From assembly GCA_031292015.1 (NCBI GenBank), contig JARLHY010000011.1, positions 1-64,000 on the forward strand: DNA of 64,000 nt, given 5' to 3'. The notes below the pieces were generated by a model. It was not told the origin of the DNA. It worked only from the letters and a program-made list of their open reading frames with translations, and searched no databases. This DNA is from Negativicutes bacterium. Lineage in GTDB: Bacteria > Bacillota_C > Negativicutes > Sporomusales_B > JARLHX01. Made by a program: the position numbers and the translations under genes. Position 1 is the stretch's first letter. The number at the start of each line of letters is the position of its first letter. Shown piece by piece: positions 24,975 through 33,531 of this stretch.

Positions 24975-26822
24975 TTATTTAACCATCCCGAGGGCGGCGG
25001 GCAAGATCTGCACAATCCAGGGACAGGCCGTCACAATGGCGAGAACGACCAGGTTGGCCAGGGCGAACGGCCAGACGGCCTTGGTGACGTCTTCAAGGGT
25101 AATATTGGTGATGGCTGAGGAAACGAACAGACAGATGCCGATCGGCGGCAGGATCATTCCCAGCGCCGAATTGATGGCGACAATAATTCCGAAATGGATC
25201 GGATCAACCCCTGCCGCCAGCATGGCCGGCAGCAAGATCGGAATGACGACAAGAATGGACGTGCCGGTCTCCAGGACGGTGTGAATGGCGATCAGGAACA
25301 GGTTGACAATGACCAATATCCAGAAGGGGTCTTTGGTTATGCTGAACAGACCGGCGGCGATCTCCTGGGGTATCTGCTGCGAGGCCAGATACCAACCCAG
25401 CAGCATGCCGGACGAGGCGATGAACATGACCCGGGCTGTATTGACGGCACCGATGGTGATAACCTCAGGAATCTGTTTGATGGAAAGTTCCCGGTAAAAA
25501 AAGATGCTGACAACCAGGCTGTAGACCACCGCCACTACCCCGGCCTCGGTGGCGGTGAAAATCCCGCCCAGGATACCGCCGAGGATAATGATCGGCGCCA
25601 ACAGCGCCCAGATCGAATGAAGGAACGCCTTACCCAGTGCTTTCATTCCCACCCATGGTTCAGCCGGATAATTGCGCCTGCGGGCGATGATCAGCCCGGT
25701 GAGAGCGAAAGAACCGGCAACAAGGAACCCCGGTATAAACGAAGCCATAAACAGGTGGGCGACCGATACATTGGCCACAAAGGCAAAGAGCAGCATCCCC
25801 GAGCTTGGCGGGAACTGGACCCCCAGCGACCCTGCCGCAGCCTGCAGGGCGGTGACAAAGTTTTTCTCGTAGCCGCGTTTAACCATCCCCGGCAGCATGA
25901 CATTGCCGATGGCCGCCGTGTCGGAAGCCGCCGAGCCGGACATATCGGCAAAAATGATGCTGGCGAGCACGTTGGCCGGAATCAGCCCGACGCGGATCCA
26001 CCCCACCAGGGCGCTGGCGAAGTTGACCAGCCTGAGGGCAATCCCGCCGGCGTGCATGATGGCCCCGGCCAGCATGAAGAAAGGCACGGCCATCAAGGTA
26101 AACGAGTCAAGGCCGACAAACATCCGCTGGGGAATGACCATCAGCGGAAAGTCACCCAGCGACGAAAAGGCCACCACCGTCAGCAGGGCCAGAGCGATGG
26201 CAATAGGAACCCCCAGGGCAAAGAACAACAGCAACAAAACAATCAGCACATAGTTAAGGCCGGGTATCGGCTGGCTGACCAGAAAGGACACTCCGACCGC
26301 GATGGCCACGATTACCGCCAGTCCCCGGACCGGACTGCCGAGCTTCTCCTTCGATTCTGCGGCCGCCAGGTAGAGAATATGGATCAGCATGAACAGGCAG
26401 CCAATGGGCAGAGCCGCGTAGGCCCAGGCGATGGTGAAGTCCAGACCCGGACTTTTGTCCGGCAGGGCAGCCAGGGTCAGTTTGGTCCCCTGAACGATCA
26501 CCTGATAACAAAAAACCAGCGACAGTCCGTGAGTAATCAGATAAAGGTAGGGCCGGACCACGGCCGGGAAAAGCTTCAGCCCCAGCGTAATATTCGGCAG
26601 CGAATTGTGGCGCAGAGCCACCGACGCCCCGAGAAACGTGGTCCACATGAAGGCATACCGCGCCAACTCTTCCGACCAGGAGAGCGGCATTTTCAATACG
26701 TAGCGAAAAATAACCTGCAAGAATACCGCGGTCACCATGGTAAAAGCGGCTGCGATGAGGAGGCCCGTTGCCGCCTTGTTGATCCGGTCACTCACGGCAC
26801 GCAGAATGTCAGTAATGCTCAT
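24975..26822 (-). CDS. dctQM: TRAP transporter fused permease DctQM
   Basis: A 615-aa membrane protein combining both TRAP permease subunits. Residues about 1-165 are the four-TM DctQ part (QVIFRYVLKMPLSWSEELAR is its hallmark). A linker TM leads to the twelve-TM DctM part (about 190-615: PFFMLAG, GSAASDTAAIG, FPPSSGM). It imports a C4-C6 carboxylate or sugar acid using the Na+ gradient with DctP. The sugar-acid genes around it point to a hexonate, uronate or ketodeoxy-sugar. GGAGGG start site. Confidence 0.9.
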   Translation of the reverse strand: MSITDILRAVSDRINKAATGLLIAAAFTMVTAVFLQVIFRYVLKMPLSWSEELARYAFMWTTFLGASVALRHNSLPNITLGLKLFPAVVRPYLYLITHGLSLVFCYQVIVQGTKLTLAALPDKSPGLDFTIAWAYAALPIGCLFMLIHILYLAAAESKEKLGSPVRGLAVIVAIAVGVSFLVSQPIPGLNYVLIVLLLLFFALGVPIAIALALLTVVAFSSLGDFPLMVIPQRMFVGLDSFTLMAVPFFMLAGAIMHAGGIALRLVNFASALVGWIRVGLIPANVLASIIFADMSGSAASDTAAIGNVMLPGMVKRGYEKNFVTALQAAAGSLGVQFPPSSGMLLFAFVANVSVAHLFMASFIPGFLVAGSFALTGLIIARRRNYPAEPWVGMKALGKAFLHSIWALLAPIIILGGILGGIFTATEAGVVAVVYSLVVSIFFYRELSIKQIPEVITIGAVNTARVMFIASSGMLLGWYLASQQIPQEIAAGLFSITKDPFWILVIVNLFLIAIHTVLETGTSILVVIPILLPAMLAAGVDPIHFGIIVAINSALGMILPPIGICLFVSSAITNITLEDVTKAVWPFALANLVVLAIVTACPWIVQILPAALGMVK

Positions 26823-26844
26823 TAAACCCTCCGTGTATTAAGGC

Positions 26845-26877
26845 GGCGATAAGATTGGGAGTACCAATCTTATCGCC
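26845..26877 (-). promoter_or_regulatory. Intra-operon hairpin between dctP and dctQM
   Basis: GGCGATAAGATTGG pairs perfectly (14 bp) with CCAATCTTATCGCC across GAGTA. It has no T tract. Placed between the binding protein and permease genes, it probably stabilises the upstream dctP mRNA or partly attenuates, giving more DctP than permease. Confidence 0.6.
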
Positions 26878-26887
26878 ACAACCCATG

Positions 26888-27910
26888 CTATTTGCTGCGA
26901 AGTTTATCGATATCATCCAGCAGTTGCTTGCCGACCACGTCTTCGACCGTTTTCCAGATCGGCTTGGCTCTCTCGTAGAAGGGCGTCGTATCAACCGTAT
27001 TGAATTTCATGCCGGCTGCGGTGAGTTTGTCGACATTCTCTTTCTCGTTTTTGTTGAAAATTTCGCTTTCATCTTTCTGCGACTCAGCGCCAACCTCCAT
27101 CAGGAGCTTCGAGACTTCAGGCGGCAGTTTTTCGTAGGTCTTGAGGCTCATCAGCATGATGTTGGGAGCCGCGAAGTGGTTGGTGTAGGAGAAGAACGGG
27201 GCCACCTCGTTCATTTTGAAAGCCACAACGGTCGCCGGGTTGTTCTCCCAGCCGTCAAGGACGCCGGACTGCAGTGCGTTGTAAACCGCGCCCTGATCCA
27301 TCGGCGTGGCGATGGCGCCCATGGCGTTAATGGCGTCAACCATGACTTTGGACGGCATGGTACGGATTTTCAGGCCATGGAGATCTTCCGGAGTGCTGAC
27401 AGGTTTCTTGGCGGTTATGCTGCGGAAACCGCTCCACTGGTAAGCCATGCCCTTCAGGCCGCTCTTTTCCAGTTCCTTGAAAAGATCCTGGCCGATGGGG
27501 CCATTGACTACTTTATACATGTGCTCTTCCGACTGGAAGATATAAGGCAGACTGAAAACCTGCCAACGGGGAGCGAAGCTGACCATCAGGGCCGCGTTTA
27601 CATTGGCCATGTCGATGGTACCCATCTTCATTCCTTCCACAAGGTCGCGTTCCTGACCCAGGGTTCCGTTGTTGAATACAGTGATCTCGATTTCGCCTTT
27701 GCTTCTTTCTTTGACCTTCTTGGCATACACCAGGGCGGCGGCTGCCACCGGATGCGCCTCAGGCAGCTGGGTGGCCAGTCTCAGCTTATACTTGGGACCC
27801 TCCGGCTGGGCCGCCGGTTTTTGCTGTCCACAGCCGACCAATAGCGCCATGGCCGCGAATACCACCAAAAGAACAATTGCCAATACCTTTGTTTTTCCCG
27901 ACATTTTCAC
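26888..27910 (-). CDS. dctP: TRAP transporter solute-binding lipoprotein DctP
   Basis: A 340-aa binding protein with a lipoprotein signal: TM-like residues 8-24 and lipobox LVGC (Cys27). The DctP fold is indicated by LRLATQLPEAHP, GTLGQERDLVEGM, the central GLKIRTMPSKV with the conserved carboxylate-binding Arg, and GVLDGWENNP. It captures the carboxylated substrate for DctQM. Start GTG 27910, or ATG two codons later. A 78-bp gap separates it from the IclR gene. Confidence 0.9.
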   Translation of the reverse strand: MKMSGKTKVLAIVLLVVFAAMALLVGCGQQKPAAQPEGPKYKLRLATQLPEAHPVAAAALVYAKKVKERSKGEIEITVFNNGTLGQERDLVEGMKMGTIDMANVNAALMVSFAPRWQVFSLPYIFQSEEHMYKVVNGPIGQDLFKELEKSGLKGMAYQWSGFRSITAKKPVSTPEDLHGLKIRTMPSKVMVDAINAMGAIATPMDQGAVYNALQSGVLDGWENNPATVVAFKMNEVAPFFSYTNHFAAPNIMLMSLKTYEKLPPEVSKLLMEVGAESQKDESEIFNKNEKENVDKLTAAGMKFNTVDTTPFYERAKPIWKTVEDVVGKQLLDDIDKLRSK

Positions 27911-27988
27911 GCTAACAAAACCCCCTCACATTTTTTCACAGCAGTTCCTCCAGGCTTACTCTGTCGTCACCTCCGCTTAGATTCAGGA

Positions 27989-28756
27989 TTACAGACCACC
28001 CAACGATTTTGACAGCAACTTGGTCGCTTCCAGCAGCCATGGCACTATGCGGGTTTGCGCCAACGGCCGCGATATCCGTGAAGTAGGCCCGGAAACACTG
28101 ATAGCGGCGACAACCTGACCGAAGCGCCCGTAGACGGGAGCTCCGACACAAAAACAGTCTTCACCGCTCTCCCTGTCGTCGATGGCGTACCCTTGCCGCC
28201 GTACTTCCTCCATTTCGCGGAGGTAGGCCTCAGGTGAAAGGATGGTGTACGGCGTTCTTGGTTCAAGGCTTTCTTCGGCCAGAATCTGGCTGATTTCAGC
28301 ATCACTGTGCCTTAGCAGCAGCGCCTTGCCCAGTGAAGTGCAGTGCACGGCGTTGGTCCCGCCGATTTGGGCGACCAGCCTGATGGCATGGGGACTGTCG
28401 ATGGAGTCCACATAAAGCACCCGGTTCTTCTGCAGCACACCCAGATGGACCGACTCGGCGGTAAATTCGTTCAGCTTGACAATATAGGGCCGAGACAGGC
28501 GTTTGATCTCAAAGCCCTTTTCGGCCCGCTGCCCGAGCAGAAGCAGATTCAGCCCCAGGCGATAGCCGCCGTCGGCGCCGCAGGATACCAGCCCCCGCGC
28601 TTCGAGATTGGTCAGCAGGCGGTACACCGTAGACTTCGGCAAACCGACCTGTTCGGTAATCCTTTTGAGGCTGACCGGACCGGAGTCGGCGCCGATAATC
28701 TCCAGAATATCGATTGCTCTTTGCAGCACTTGCACTTTTAAAATGTTTTGTCGCAT
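27989..28756 (-). CDS. IclR-family regulator (KdgR-like)
   Basis: A 255-aa IclR-type regulator: winged HTH at about 8-65 (LKRITEQVGLPKSTVYRLLTNL) and a C-terminal effector domain with TSLGKALL and GEDCFCVGAPVYG. E. coli KdgR, an IclR member controlling KDG catabolism, is the natural comparison. It reads into dctP. Operator-like repeats upstream (28774-28875) suggest autoregulation. It is one of two regulators in the cluster, with a LacI member next to it. Confidence 0.87.
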   Translation of the reverse strand: MRQNILKVQVLQRAIDILEIIGADSGPVSLKRITEQVGLPKSTVYRLLTNLEARGLVSCGADGGYRLGLNLLLLGQRAEKGFEIKRLSRPYIVKLNEFTAESVHLGVLQKNRVLYVDSIDSPHAIRLVAQIGGTNAVHCTSLGKALLLRHSDAEISQILAEESLEPRTPYTILSPEAYLREMEEVRRQGYAIDDRESGEDCFCVGAPVYGRFGQVVAAISVSGPTSRISRPLAQTRIVPWLLEATKLLSKSLGGL

Positions 28757-28773
28757 TATTTCGCCCTTTGTCC

Positions 28774-28875
28774 CACATCGTGAAACTCAAATTTCGTTAT
28801 AATGGAAATTTGGCGCATTTTTCGCAAAATTCCTGCTAAGTATCAGCTGGGCGGGATAATAATTCACGATGTGAA
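28774..28875 (-). promoter_or_regulatory. IclR upstream region with paired operator-like repeats
   Basis: Three symmetric elements lie in the 129-bp gap between lacI and iclR: CACATCGTGAAA (28774-28785), the inverted repeat CAAATTTC-N9-GAAATTTG (28788-28812), and the palindrome TTCACGATGTGAA (28863-28875). The first and third share TTCACGATGTG, one in each orientation. TATAA-like DNA lies inside the middle repeat. Likely binding sites for the IclR protein; not proven. Confidence 0.5.
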
Positions 28876-28885
28876 ACGGAGTCTG

Positions 28886-29899
28886 CTAGTTGCTTTCGCC
28901 GCAGGACTTGCGGACAACAAGCTCCGGCTCGAACACAATGAGAGACGCTTTTCCGGACCGACCCCGGCTCTTGGCCCTTTTTATCAACAGGGTGGCCGCT
29001 TTCCAGCCGATCTGATAGGTGGGCTGACGGATGACAGTAACCGGCGGCTCGATCAATTCAGCCCAGTCCCAGTCGTCAAAGCCCAATACTGCGATGTCGC
29101 TGGGAATATTGACCCGCATCAGCCGCAAGGCTTTGATCACCGCCATGGTCATGAGATTGTTCATGCCGAAGATCGCCTGAGGCTTGGCGACGCCCGACAA
29201 CAAGACCTTCAGTTTCTCTGTGACGCTGCCGACGTCGGGGGCGGTTTCCACCAACATTTCGGGAGAAAAGGGAATACCCTGGGCCGCCAGAGCCTGCCGG
29301 TAGCCTTGAACCCTTTCCCGGCGCGGGCTGATGTTCTCGTGGGGCAAGGTGAACATCGCGATGCGCGAATAGCCCTGCCGGACCAGATGCTCGATGGCCA
29401 GCGCCGCGCCTTTCACGTTGTCCACCGCCACTGTATCGATATTGATTTCCGGCACCTTGCGGTCGATGAGCACCACCGGCAGCTTTTGATTCACCGCCAG
29501 CACAATGTCGTTGTTGTGGCCGGTGGTATTGATGATCAGCCCATCGATCTGCTTGTCGGTGAGCATGGCGATATACTCTTTTTCTTTGACAGGGTCGTCA
29601 TCGGCGTTGCACAAAATGAGATTGAAGCCGGACTTTTTGCAGTAGTCCTCAATACCCCGGATGATGCTTGTGGAAAAAGGGTTGAGGATGTTGGCGACAA
29701 TGGCCCCCACGGTATGGGTCTTTTTCTGCTTCAGGCTGCGGGCCACGGCGTTGGGTCGATAGTCCAGCTCGGCGATAACCTGGGTGATTTTCTCCCTGGT
29801 TTGACTGCTCATATTCTCATAACGCTGATTGAGATAACGGGATATGGTGCTTTTGGAAACTCCCGCCCGCCTGGCGACGTCATTGATGGTGATCGGCAT
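28886..29899 (-). CDS. LacI-family regulator of the KDG operon
   Basis: A 337-aa LacI/GalR repressor: HTH ITINDVARRAGVSKSTISRYLN (first 24 residues), hinge LDYRPNAVARSLK, then a periplasmic-binding-like sensor domain. It resembles Bacillus KdgR, the LacI-type repressor of kdgRKAT. It starts 1 bp after the FAH-family gene stop, so it is co-transcribed with kdgA-kdgK. The probable operator is the GGAAACCGGTTTCC palindrome ahead of kdgA. KDG or a related metabolite is the expected inducer (inference). Confidence 0.88.
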   Translation of the reverse strand: MPITINDVARRAGVSKSTISRYLNQRYENMSSQTREKITQVIAELDYRPNAVARSLKQKKTHTVGAIVANILNPFSTSIIRGIEDYCKKSGFNLILCNADDDPVKEKEYIAMLTDKQIDGLIINTTGHNNDIVLAVNQKLPVVLIDRKVPEINIDTVAVDNVKGAALAIEHLVRQGYSRIAMFTLPHENISPRRERVQGYRQALAAQGIPFSPEMLVETAPDVGSVTEKLKVLLSGVAKPQAIFGMNNLMTMAVIKALRLMRVNIPSDIAVLGFDDWDWAELIEPPVTVIRQPTYQIGWKAATLLIKRAKSRGRSGKASLIVFEPELVVRKSCGESN

Positions 29900-29900
29900 G

Positions 29901-30659
29901 CTACTCTCCTGTCACGGCGTTGGTCAAGACCCCGATCTGCGGGCTGCGAACCTCGATAGTGTCGCCCCGGGCAAATTCGCTGCCTCCATAGGGCGTGCCG
30001 GACAGGATTACATCTCCCGCTTCAAGAGTCATCAGGCGGGAAATATCGGCAATCAGTTCAGCGATGCTGAAGATCATATCCGAGGTATTGCCGTTTTGTC
30101 TTTCCTCGCCGTTGATGGTCAGCGACAGGTCGATGTTGGCGGGATCAAGCCCGGATACCAGCCACGGGCCCAACGGCGTAAATGTGTCGAAAGCCTTGCC
30201 GCGAGTCCAGGGCTGGCCCTTGATCATGTGATCCCTGGCGGTGACGTCGTTGGCCAGGGTAAAGCCGAAAATATAGTCGGACGCCTTATCGGCGGGAATG
30301 TTTTTCCCTTTTTTGCCGATGATCACCGCTATCTCGCCTTCAAACACCGGCTGCTTCACCGCGTCAGGGAGAACGATGGCCTGACCGGTGCCGATGACGC
30401 AGGAGGGAGGTTTCATAAACAGGATAGGCATGGCCGGAAATTCCACTCCGCGGGCCTTGGCCACGGCTTTGTAATTAAGGCCGGCGCCGATAATTTTGGA
30501 CGGTACCACCGGGGCCAGCAGCCGGACCTCCGCCAGAGCGAAGGTCTGGCCTGTAAGCCGGTAAGTACCGAAAATGTCGCCTTCAACGACTTTTACCTGG
30601 GAGCCTTCAACAAGGCCCCCATGGACTTTGCCGCCGGCGGTAAATCTTGCGAATTTCAT
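29901..30659 (-). CDS. Fumarylacetoacetate hydrolase (FAH) family protein
   Basis: A 252-aa FAH-superfamily member. Metal site: FEGEIAVIIGKKGK and NDVTARDHM; the N-terminal GLNYKAVAKARG and C-terminal GDVILSGTPYG are also characteristic. Family reactions include acylpyruvate hydrolysis, oxaloacetate decarboxylation and hydrolysis of 2,4-diketo-3-deoxy sugar acids. In a KDG cluster with an SDR, the last is a real possibility. Start at ATG 30659 after TTGGAGG. Confidence 0.85.
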   Translation of the reverse strand: MKFARFTAGGKVHGGLVEGSQVKVVEGDIFGTYRLTGQTFALAEVRLLAPVVPSKIIGAGLNYKAVAKARGVEFPAMPILFMKPPSCVIGTGQAIVLPDAVKQPVFEGEIAVIIGKKGKNIPADKASDYIFGFTLANDVTARDHMIKGQPWTRGKAFDTFTPLGPWLVSGLDPANIDLSLTINGEERQNGNTSDMIFSIAELIADISRLMTLEAGDVILSGTPYGGSEFARGDTIEVRSPQIGVLTNAVTGE

Positions 30660-30702
30660 ATCAACAGCCTCCAAATAGCTTTATCCTCGCCACCGGGCGC
30701 GA

Positions 30703-31728
30703 TTAGCGCTGAACCCGGCCGGACCCGTCACCAACCATGAGGGTTTTGACTTCGCTCACCGTGACATGATTGTGATCGCCTTCGACGGAATGTTTGAGGC
30801 AGGACGCCGCGACAGCGAACTCCAGCGTATCCTGATTGCTCATTCCGCTGAGAAGCCCGTAGATCAGGCCGGCGCCAAAGGAATCTCCCCCGCCGACCCG
30901 GTCGACGATATGGACAGCGTAATTGCGGGAAAAATAGTATTCGTCGTCTTTATACAGCATAGCGGCCCAATTGTTGTCAGAGGCCGATATGCTGCCCCGC
31001 AGCGTAATCGCCACCGCTTTGAAGCCGAACCGTTCTTTAAGCTGGGCAGCCACAGCCTTGTAGCCGTCATGGCTGAGCTTGCCGCCGGTGATGTCGCTGC
31101 CGGCCGCCTTGATGCCGAAAACCTTTTCGGCGTCCTCTTCGTTGGCGATGCAGACATCAACGTAGGGCATGAAGGTACCCATGACTTTGCCGGCCTTTTC
31201 ACTGGTCCACAGGTTCTTGCGGAAGTTGAGATCGCAGCTGACCGTCAGGCCGGCCGCTTTGGCCGCCTTGCAGGCCTCCAGCACGGCTTCGGCGACGCTG
31301 TCGCCAAGGGCCGAGGTAATGCCGGTGAAATGGAACCACTCGGCGCCGGCGAAGATTTCCGCCCAGTTGAAGTCTTCCTTCCCGGCCTGGCCGATGGACG
31401 AGTACTTGCGGTCATAAACCACTTTCGAAGGGCGCTGGGAGGCTCCCTTCTCAAGATAATAGATGCCCAGCCGCTCTCCCCCCCTGAGCATATACCGGGT
31501 GTCGACGCCATAGCGGCGCATTTCATTGACAGCCGCCTGGCCGATGGGATTGTCGGGCACCTTGGTGGCAAACACGGCGTTCAGGCCGAAATTGGCCAGC
31601 GACACGGCGACATTGGCCTCTCCGCCGCCGTAAACGACATCAAAGCCCTGAGCCTGCTCAAACCGAAAGAAACCAGGCGGCGAAAGACGCAGCATGATTT
31701 CACCGAAACAGACGATTTTCTTGCTCAT
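30703..31728 (-). CDS. kdgK: 2-dehydro-3-deoxygluconokinase
   Basis: A 341-aa PfkB/ribokinase-family sugar kinase that makes KDPG from KDG and ATP. Diagnostic parts: CFGEIMLRLSPPG at the start, GGGEANVAVSLANFG, and the catalytic GGGDSFGAG (Asp as base, near residue 295). Length is normal. It follows kdgA by 21 bp with an AGGAGGACGG site and belongs to the operon kdgA-kdgK-FAH-lacI. Confidence 0.93.
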   Translation of the reverse strand: MSKKIVCFGEIMLRLSPPGFFRFEQAQGFDVVYGGGEANVAVSLANFGLNAVFATKVPDNPIGQAAVNEMRRYGVDTRYMLRGGERLGIYYLEKGASQRPSKVVYDRKYSSIGQAGKEDFNWAEIFAGAEWFHFTGITSALGDSVAEAVLEACKAAKAAGLTVSCDLNFRKNLWTSEKAGKVMGTFMPYVDVCIANEEDAEKVFGIKAAGSDITGGKLSHDGYKAVAAQLKERFGFKAVAITLRGSISASDNNWAAMLYKDDEYYFSRNYAVHIVDRVGGGDSFGAGLIYGLLSGMSNQDTLEFAVAASCLKHSVEGDHNHVTVSEVKTLMVGDGSGRVQR

Positions 31729-31749
31729 ATTTTCCGTCCTCCTAAATTC

Positions 31750-32397
31750 CTATTTGCCGCGGGCTTCCCGGATCTTGGCAATAAACTGTTTGGCAATTTC
31801 GGTGATCGAATCATAGTCGCCCTTTTTTGCCCCGCCGGTAAGGTTTCCGCCGGCGCCGACGGCCACGCAGCCGGCCTTGATCCAGTCAGCCACGTTGTCC
31901 AGACCGACTCCGCCGGTAGGCATCAGCGGAGCCTGCGGCAAGGGCCCTTTCACCGCTTTGACGAAGGTCGCCCCCAGCGACTCTCCCGGGAAAACTTTGA
32001 CAATGTCGGCCCCCAGCTCCATGGCTTCGACGATTTCCTTGATGGTGGCCGCTCCGGGCATGATCGGAATCTGATAACGGTTGCACAGTTTGATGGTCTC
32101 GACATTGATGCTGGGACTGACCACGTATTGCGCCCCCGCCAAAATAGCGATCCTGGCTGTTTCCGAATCAAGGACGGTTCCCGCCCCGATGATGATTTCA
32201 CCTGACGAATAGGTTGCGGCCAGTTCCTTGATCACTTCGGCGGCACCGGGCACGGTAAAGGTTATTTCAATAGCCGCGACGCCCCCCTTGATGCAAGCAT
32301 CGGTAATCTTTTTCGCCTGATCGGATGATTCGGCCCTTACAACGGCTACGAGGCCTTTGTCGACGATTTTCTGCAGCACTTCGAGTTTCGGTATCAC
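31750..32397 (-). CDS. kdgA: KDPG/KHG aldolase
   Basis: A 215-aa class I aldolase cleaving KDPG to pyruvate and glyceraldehyde 3-phosphate. Visible motifs: GLVAVVRAES, the glutamate strand AAIEITFTVPGA, IGAGTVLD, and the Schiff-base lysine in DIVKVFPGES. GTG 32397 is the better start since GAGGAG lies 8 nt ahead; another GTG is three codons upstream. First gene of the KDG operon, with a LacI palindrome just upstream. Confidence 0.92.
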   Translation of the reverse strand: MIPKLEVLQKIVDKGLVAVVRAESSDQAKKITDACIKGGVAAIEITFTVPGAAEVIKELAATYSSGEIIIGAGTVLDSETARIAILAGAQYVVSPSINVETIKLCNRYQIPIMPGAATIKEIVEAMELGADIVKVFPGESLGATFVKAVKGPLPQAPLMPTGGVGLDNVADWIKAGCVAVGAGGNLTGGAKKGDYDSITEIAKQFIAKIREARGK

Positions 32398-32421
32398 AAT
32401 GATCACTCCTCAAATTTTTAG

Positions 32422-32447
32422 TGAAACGGTTTAGGAAACCGGTTTCC
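32422..32447 (-). promoter_or_regulatory. LacI-type operator(s) ahead of kdgA
   Basis: GGAAACCGGTTTCC (32434-32447) is a perfect 14-bp palindrome with the central CG expected of LacI-family operators. A second, looser site TGAAACGGTTTA (32422-32433) abuts it. They lie 25 bp or more before the start codon. Likely target of the LacI protein of this operon. Confidence 0.7.
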
Positions 32448-32669
32448 AAATAAAAAATATTAGCCGGCCCGGTCCGATATTCCTGCCGTTGACATTAAGT
32501 TTCGGCAGCTGCAGCGAAAAAAATTCCACCTGGTGAAACTTCCGGCAGACCCTATGGAATAGCGGCTCAATACAATGCTAAAGAGGAAAACGAACCTGGC
32601 GGAAAGAAGGTATTTAATAAGTAATATACAGGTTCGCAGGCACAGGCGACTTTGCCGGGAGGTGCAGCT

Positions 32670-33146
32670 ATGAGCAGCATCAGAAAAATCGTTTTCACCG
32701 GGCTGGCACTGGCGACAGTGGCTCTGTTGGCTGTGCTGACTGTCCCCGCCGACAGCGGCTTCCGGGAAGTCTACCGCGACGACCGGACGGTTTGGTCTTT
32801 CAGCCCGGTGACGGTGGTGCTGAAAAACGACGCCGCAGGTTGTGACCCCTACTATGAACTGTGGCTCAAAATGACCGACCGCGACCGGGGCTACTATGAC
32901 CAGACCCGGGTTCTGCTGAAAAAAGACAACCGGGAATACAAATTCACCGACAGCATCGGCTACGACCCCGCCGGCCGGGTCGCCGAGGCCTGAGGGATCG
33001 AAGACGATGAGGTCTCGTGGAGACCTGTGGAACAAGACAGCCGGGAAGCGCATTTGTATGACGCGGTGCTGGATTATCAGAACCAACCCCGCTGGCTGAA
33101 GGCGCTGGCAAGCTGGCGCAGCCGGCTTCTGCCCCAATCGCTGTAA
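32670..33146 (+). pseudogene. Secreted protein gene interrupted by in-frame TGA
   Basis: A frame beginning ATG after GGGAGGTGC encodes a signal-anchor (VFTGLALATVALLAVLTV), then a soluble domain (FREVYRDDRTVWSF, AAGCDPYYELWLKM). It meets TGA at 32991-32993. The same frame then continues without another stop for 50 codons with protein-like content (DAVLDYQNQPRWLKALASW) to TAA at 33144. So either a nonsense mutation, readthrough or recoding. A small hairpin AGGTCT/AGACCT lies 16 nt after the TGA, but the site does not look redox-active. I do not recognise the family. Confidence 0.55.
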
Positions 33147-33176
33147 GAAAAGCGCATATTTCAGTGTAAACAAGAA

Positions 33177-33208
33177 AACAACCGGGTATTGAACTTCACC
33201 CGGTTGTT
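33177..33208. terminator. Terminator hairpin between the TGA gene and abrB-like gene
   Basis: AACAACCGGGT pairs perfectly with ACCCGGTTGTT over a 10-nt loop; T-rich sequence follows on the minus strand. It ends the AbrB-like gene and probably also the plus-strand gene. Confidence 0.65.
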
Positions 33209-33223
33209 CTCATATCAGGCAAC

Positions 33224-33469
33224 TTACTGCCCCAGAGCCGTCAGGCACTGGGGGCAGAGATTTTTTCCCTTGAAATTGGCGGTGACGTCGTTGCTGCCGC
33301 ATAAAATGCAGGCCGGGTGATATTTGCGGAGAATGATGCAATCATTTTCGGTGAAAATTTCCAGGCCGTCCTTAAATTCAATTTCAAGACTGCGCCGTAG
33401 TTCAACAGGTATTACCAACCTGCCGAGGTCATCCAGTTTTCTCACGATGCCAATCGATTTAACTGACAA
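33224..33469 (-). CDS. AbrB/SpoVT-type regulator with C-terminal zinc ribbon
   Basis: An 81-aa protein. Residues about 5-50 form a swapped-hairpin AbrB DNA-binding domain (SIGIVRKLDDLGRLVIPVELRR). The C-terminal part has two CxxC-type pairs (CILC and CPQC), a zinc ribbon. Start TTG 33469 after a run of G residues; the open frame extends upstream through an AT-rich palindromic region that is more likely the promoter. A paralogue with the same layout lies at 51966. AbrB proteins act in transition-state and sporulation control. Confidence 0.8.
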   Translation of the reverse strand: MSVKSIGIVRKLDDLGRLVIPVELRRSLEIEFKDGLEIFTENDCIILRKYHPACILCGSNDVTANFKGKNLCPQCLTALGQ

Positions 33470-33499
33470 GATCGTTGTTCCCCCCCCTTTTGTCTTTAA

Positions 33500-33531
33500 G
33501 CAATATAGTATTAGCACATGTATTATATTGC
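33500..33531 (-). promoter_or_regulatory. Inverted repeat upstream of the abrB-like gene
   Basis: GCAATATA (33500-33507) and TATATTGC (33524-33531) form an 8-bp inverted repeat with 16 bp between, in AT-rich DNA about 30 bp before the TTG start. Possible promoter with operator. Confidence 0.4.

Noticed and set aside
25194..26825. Plus-strand frame of 543 codons opposite the TRAP permease
   Set aside because: Gln/His/Gly-rich low-complexity product, antisense to a clear dctQM. Shadow frame.
32991..33026. Selenocysteine at the in-frame TGA
   Set aside because: The hairpin distance fits, but the neighbouring residues are not redox-like, no Cys motif surrounds the site and sel genes are not visible. 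Kept as a possibility only under findings.
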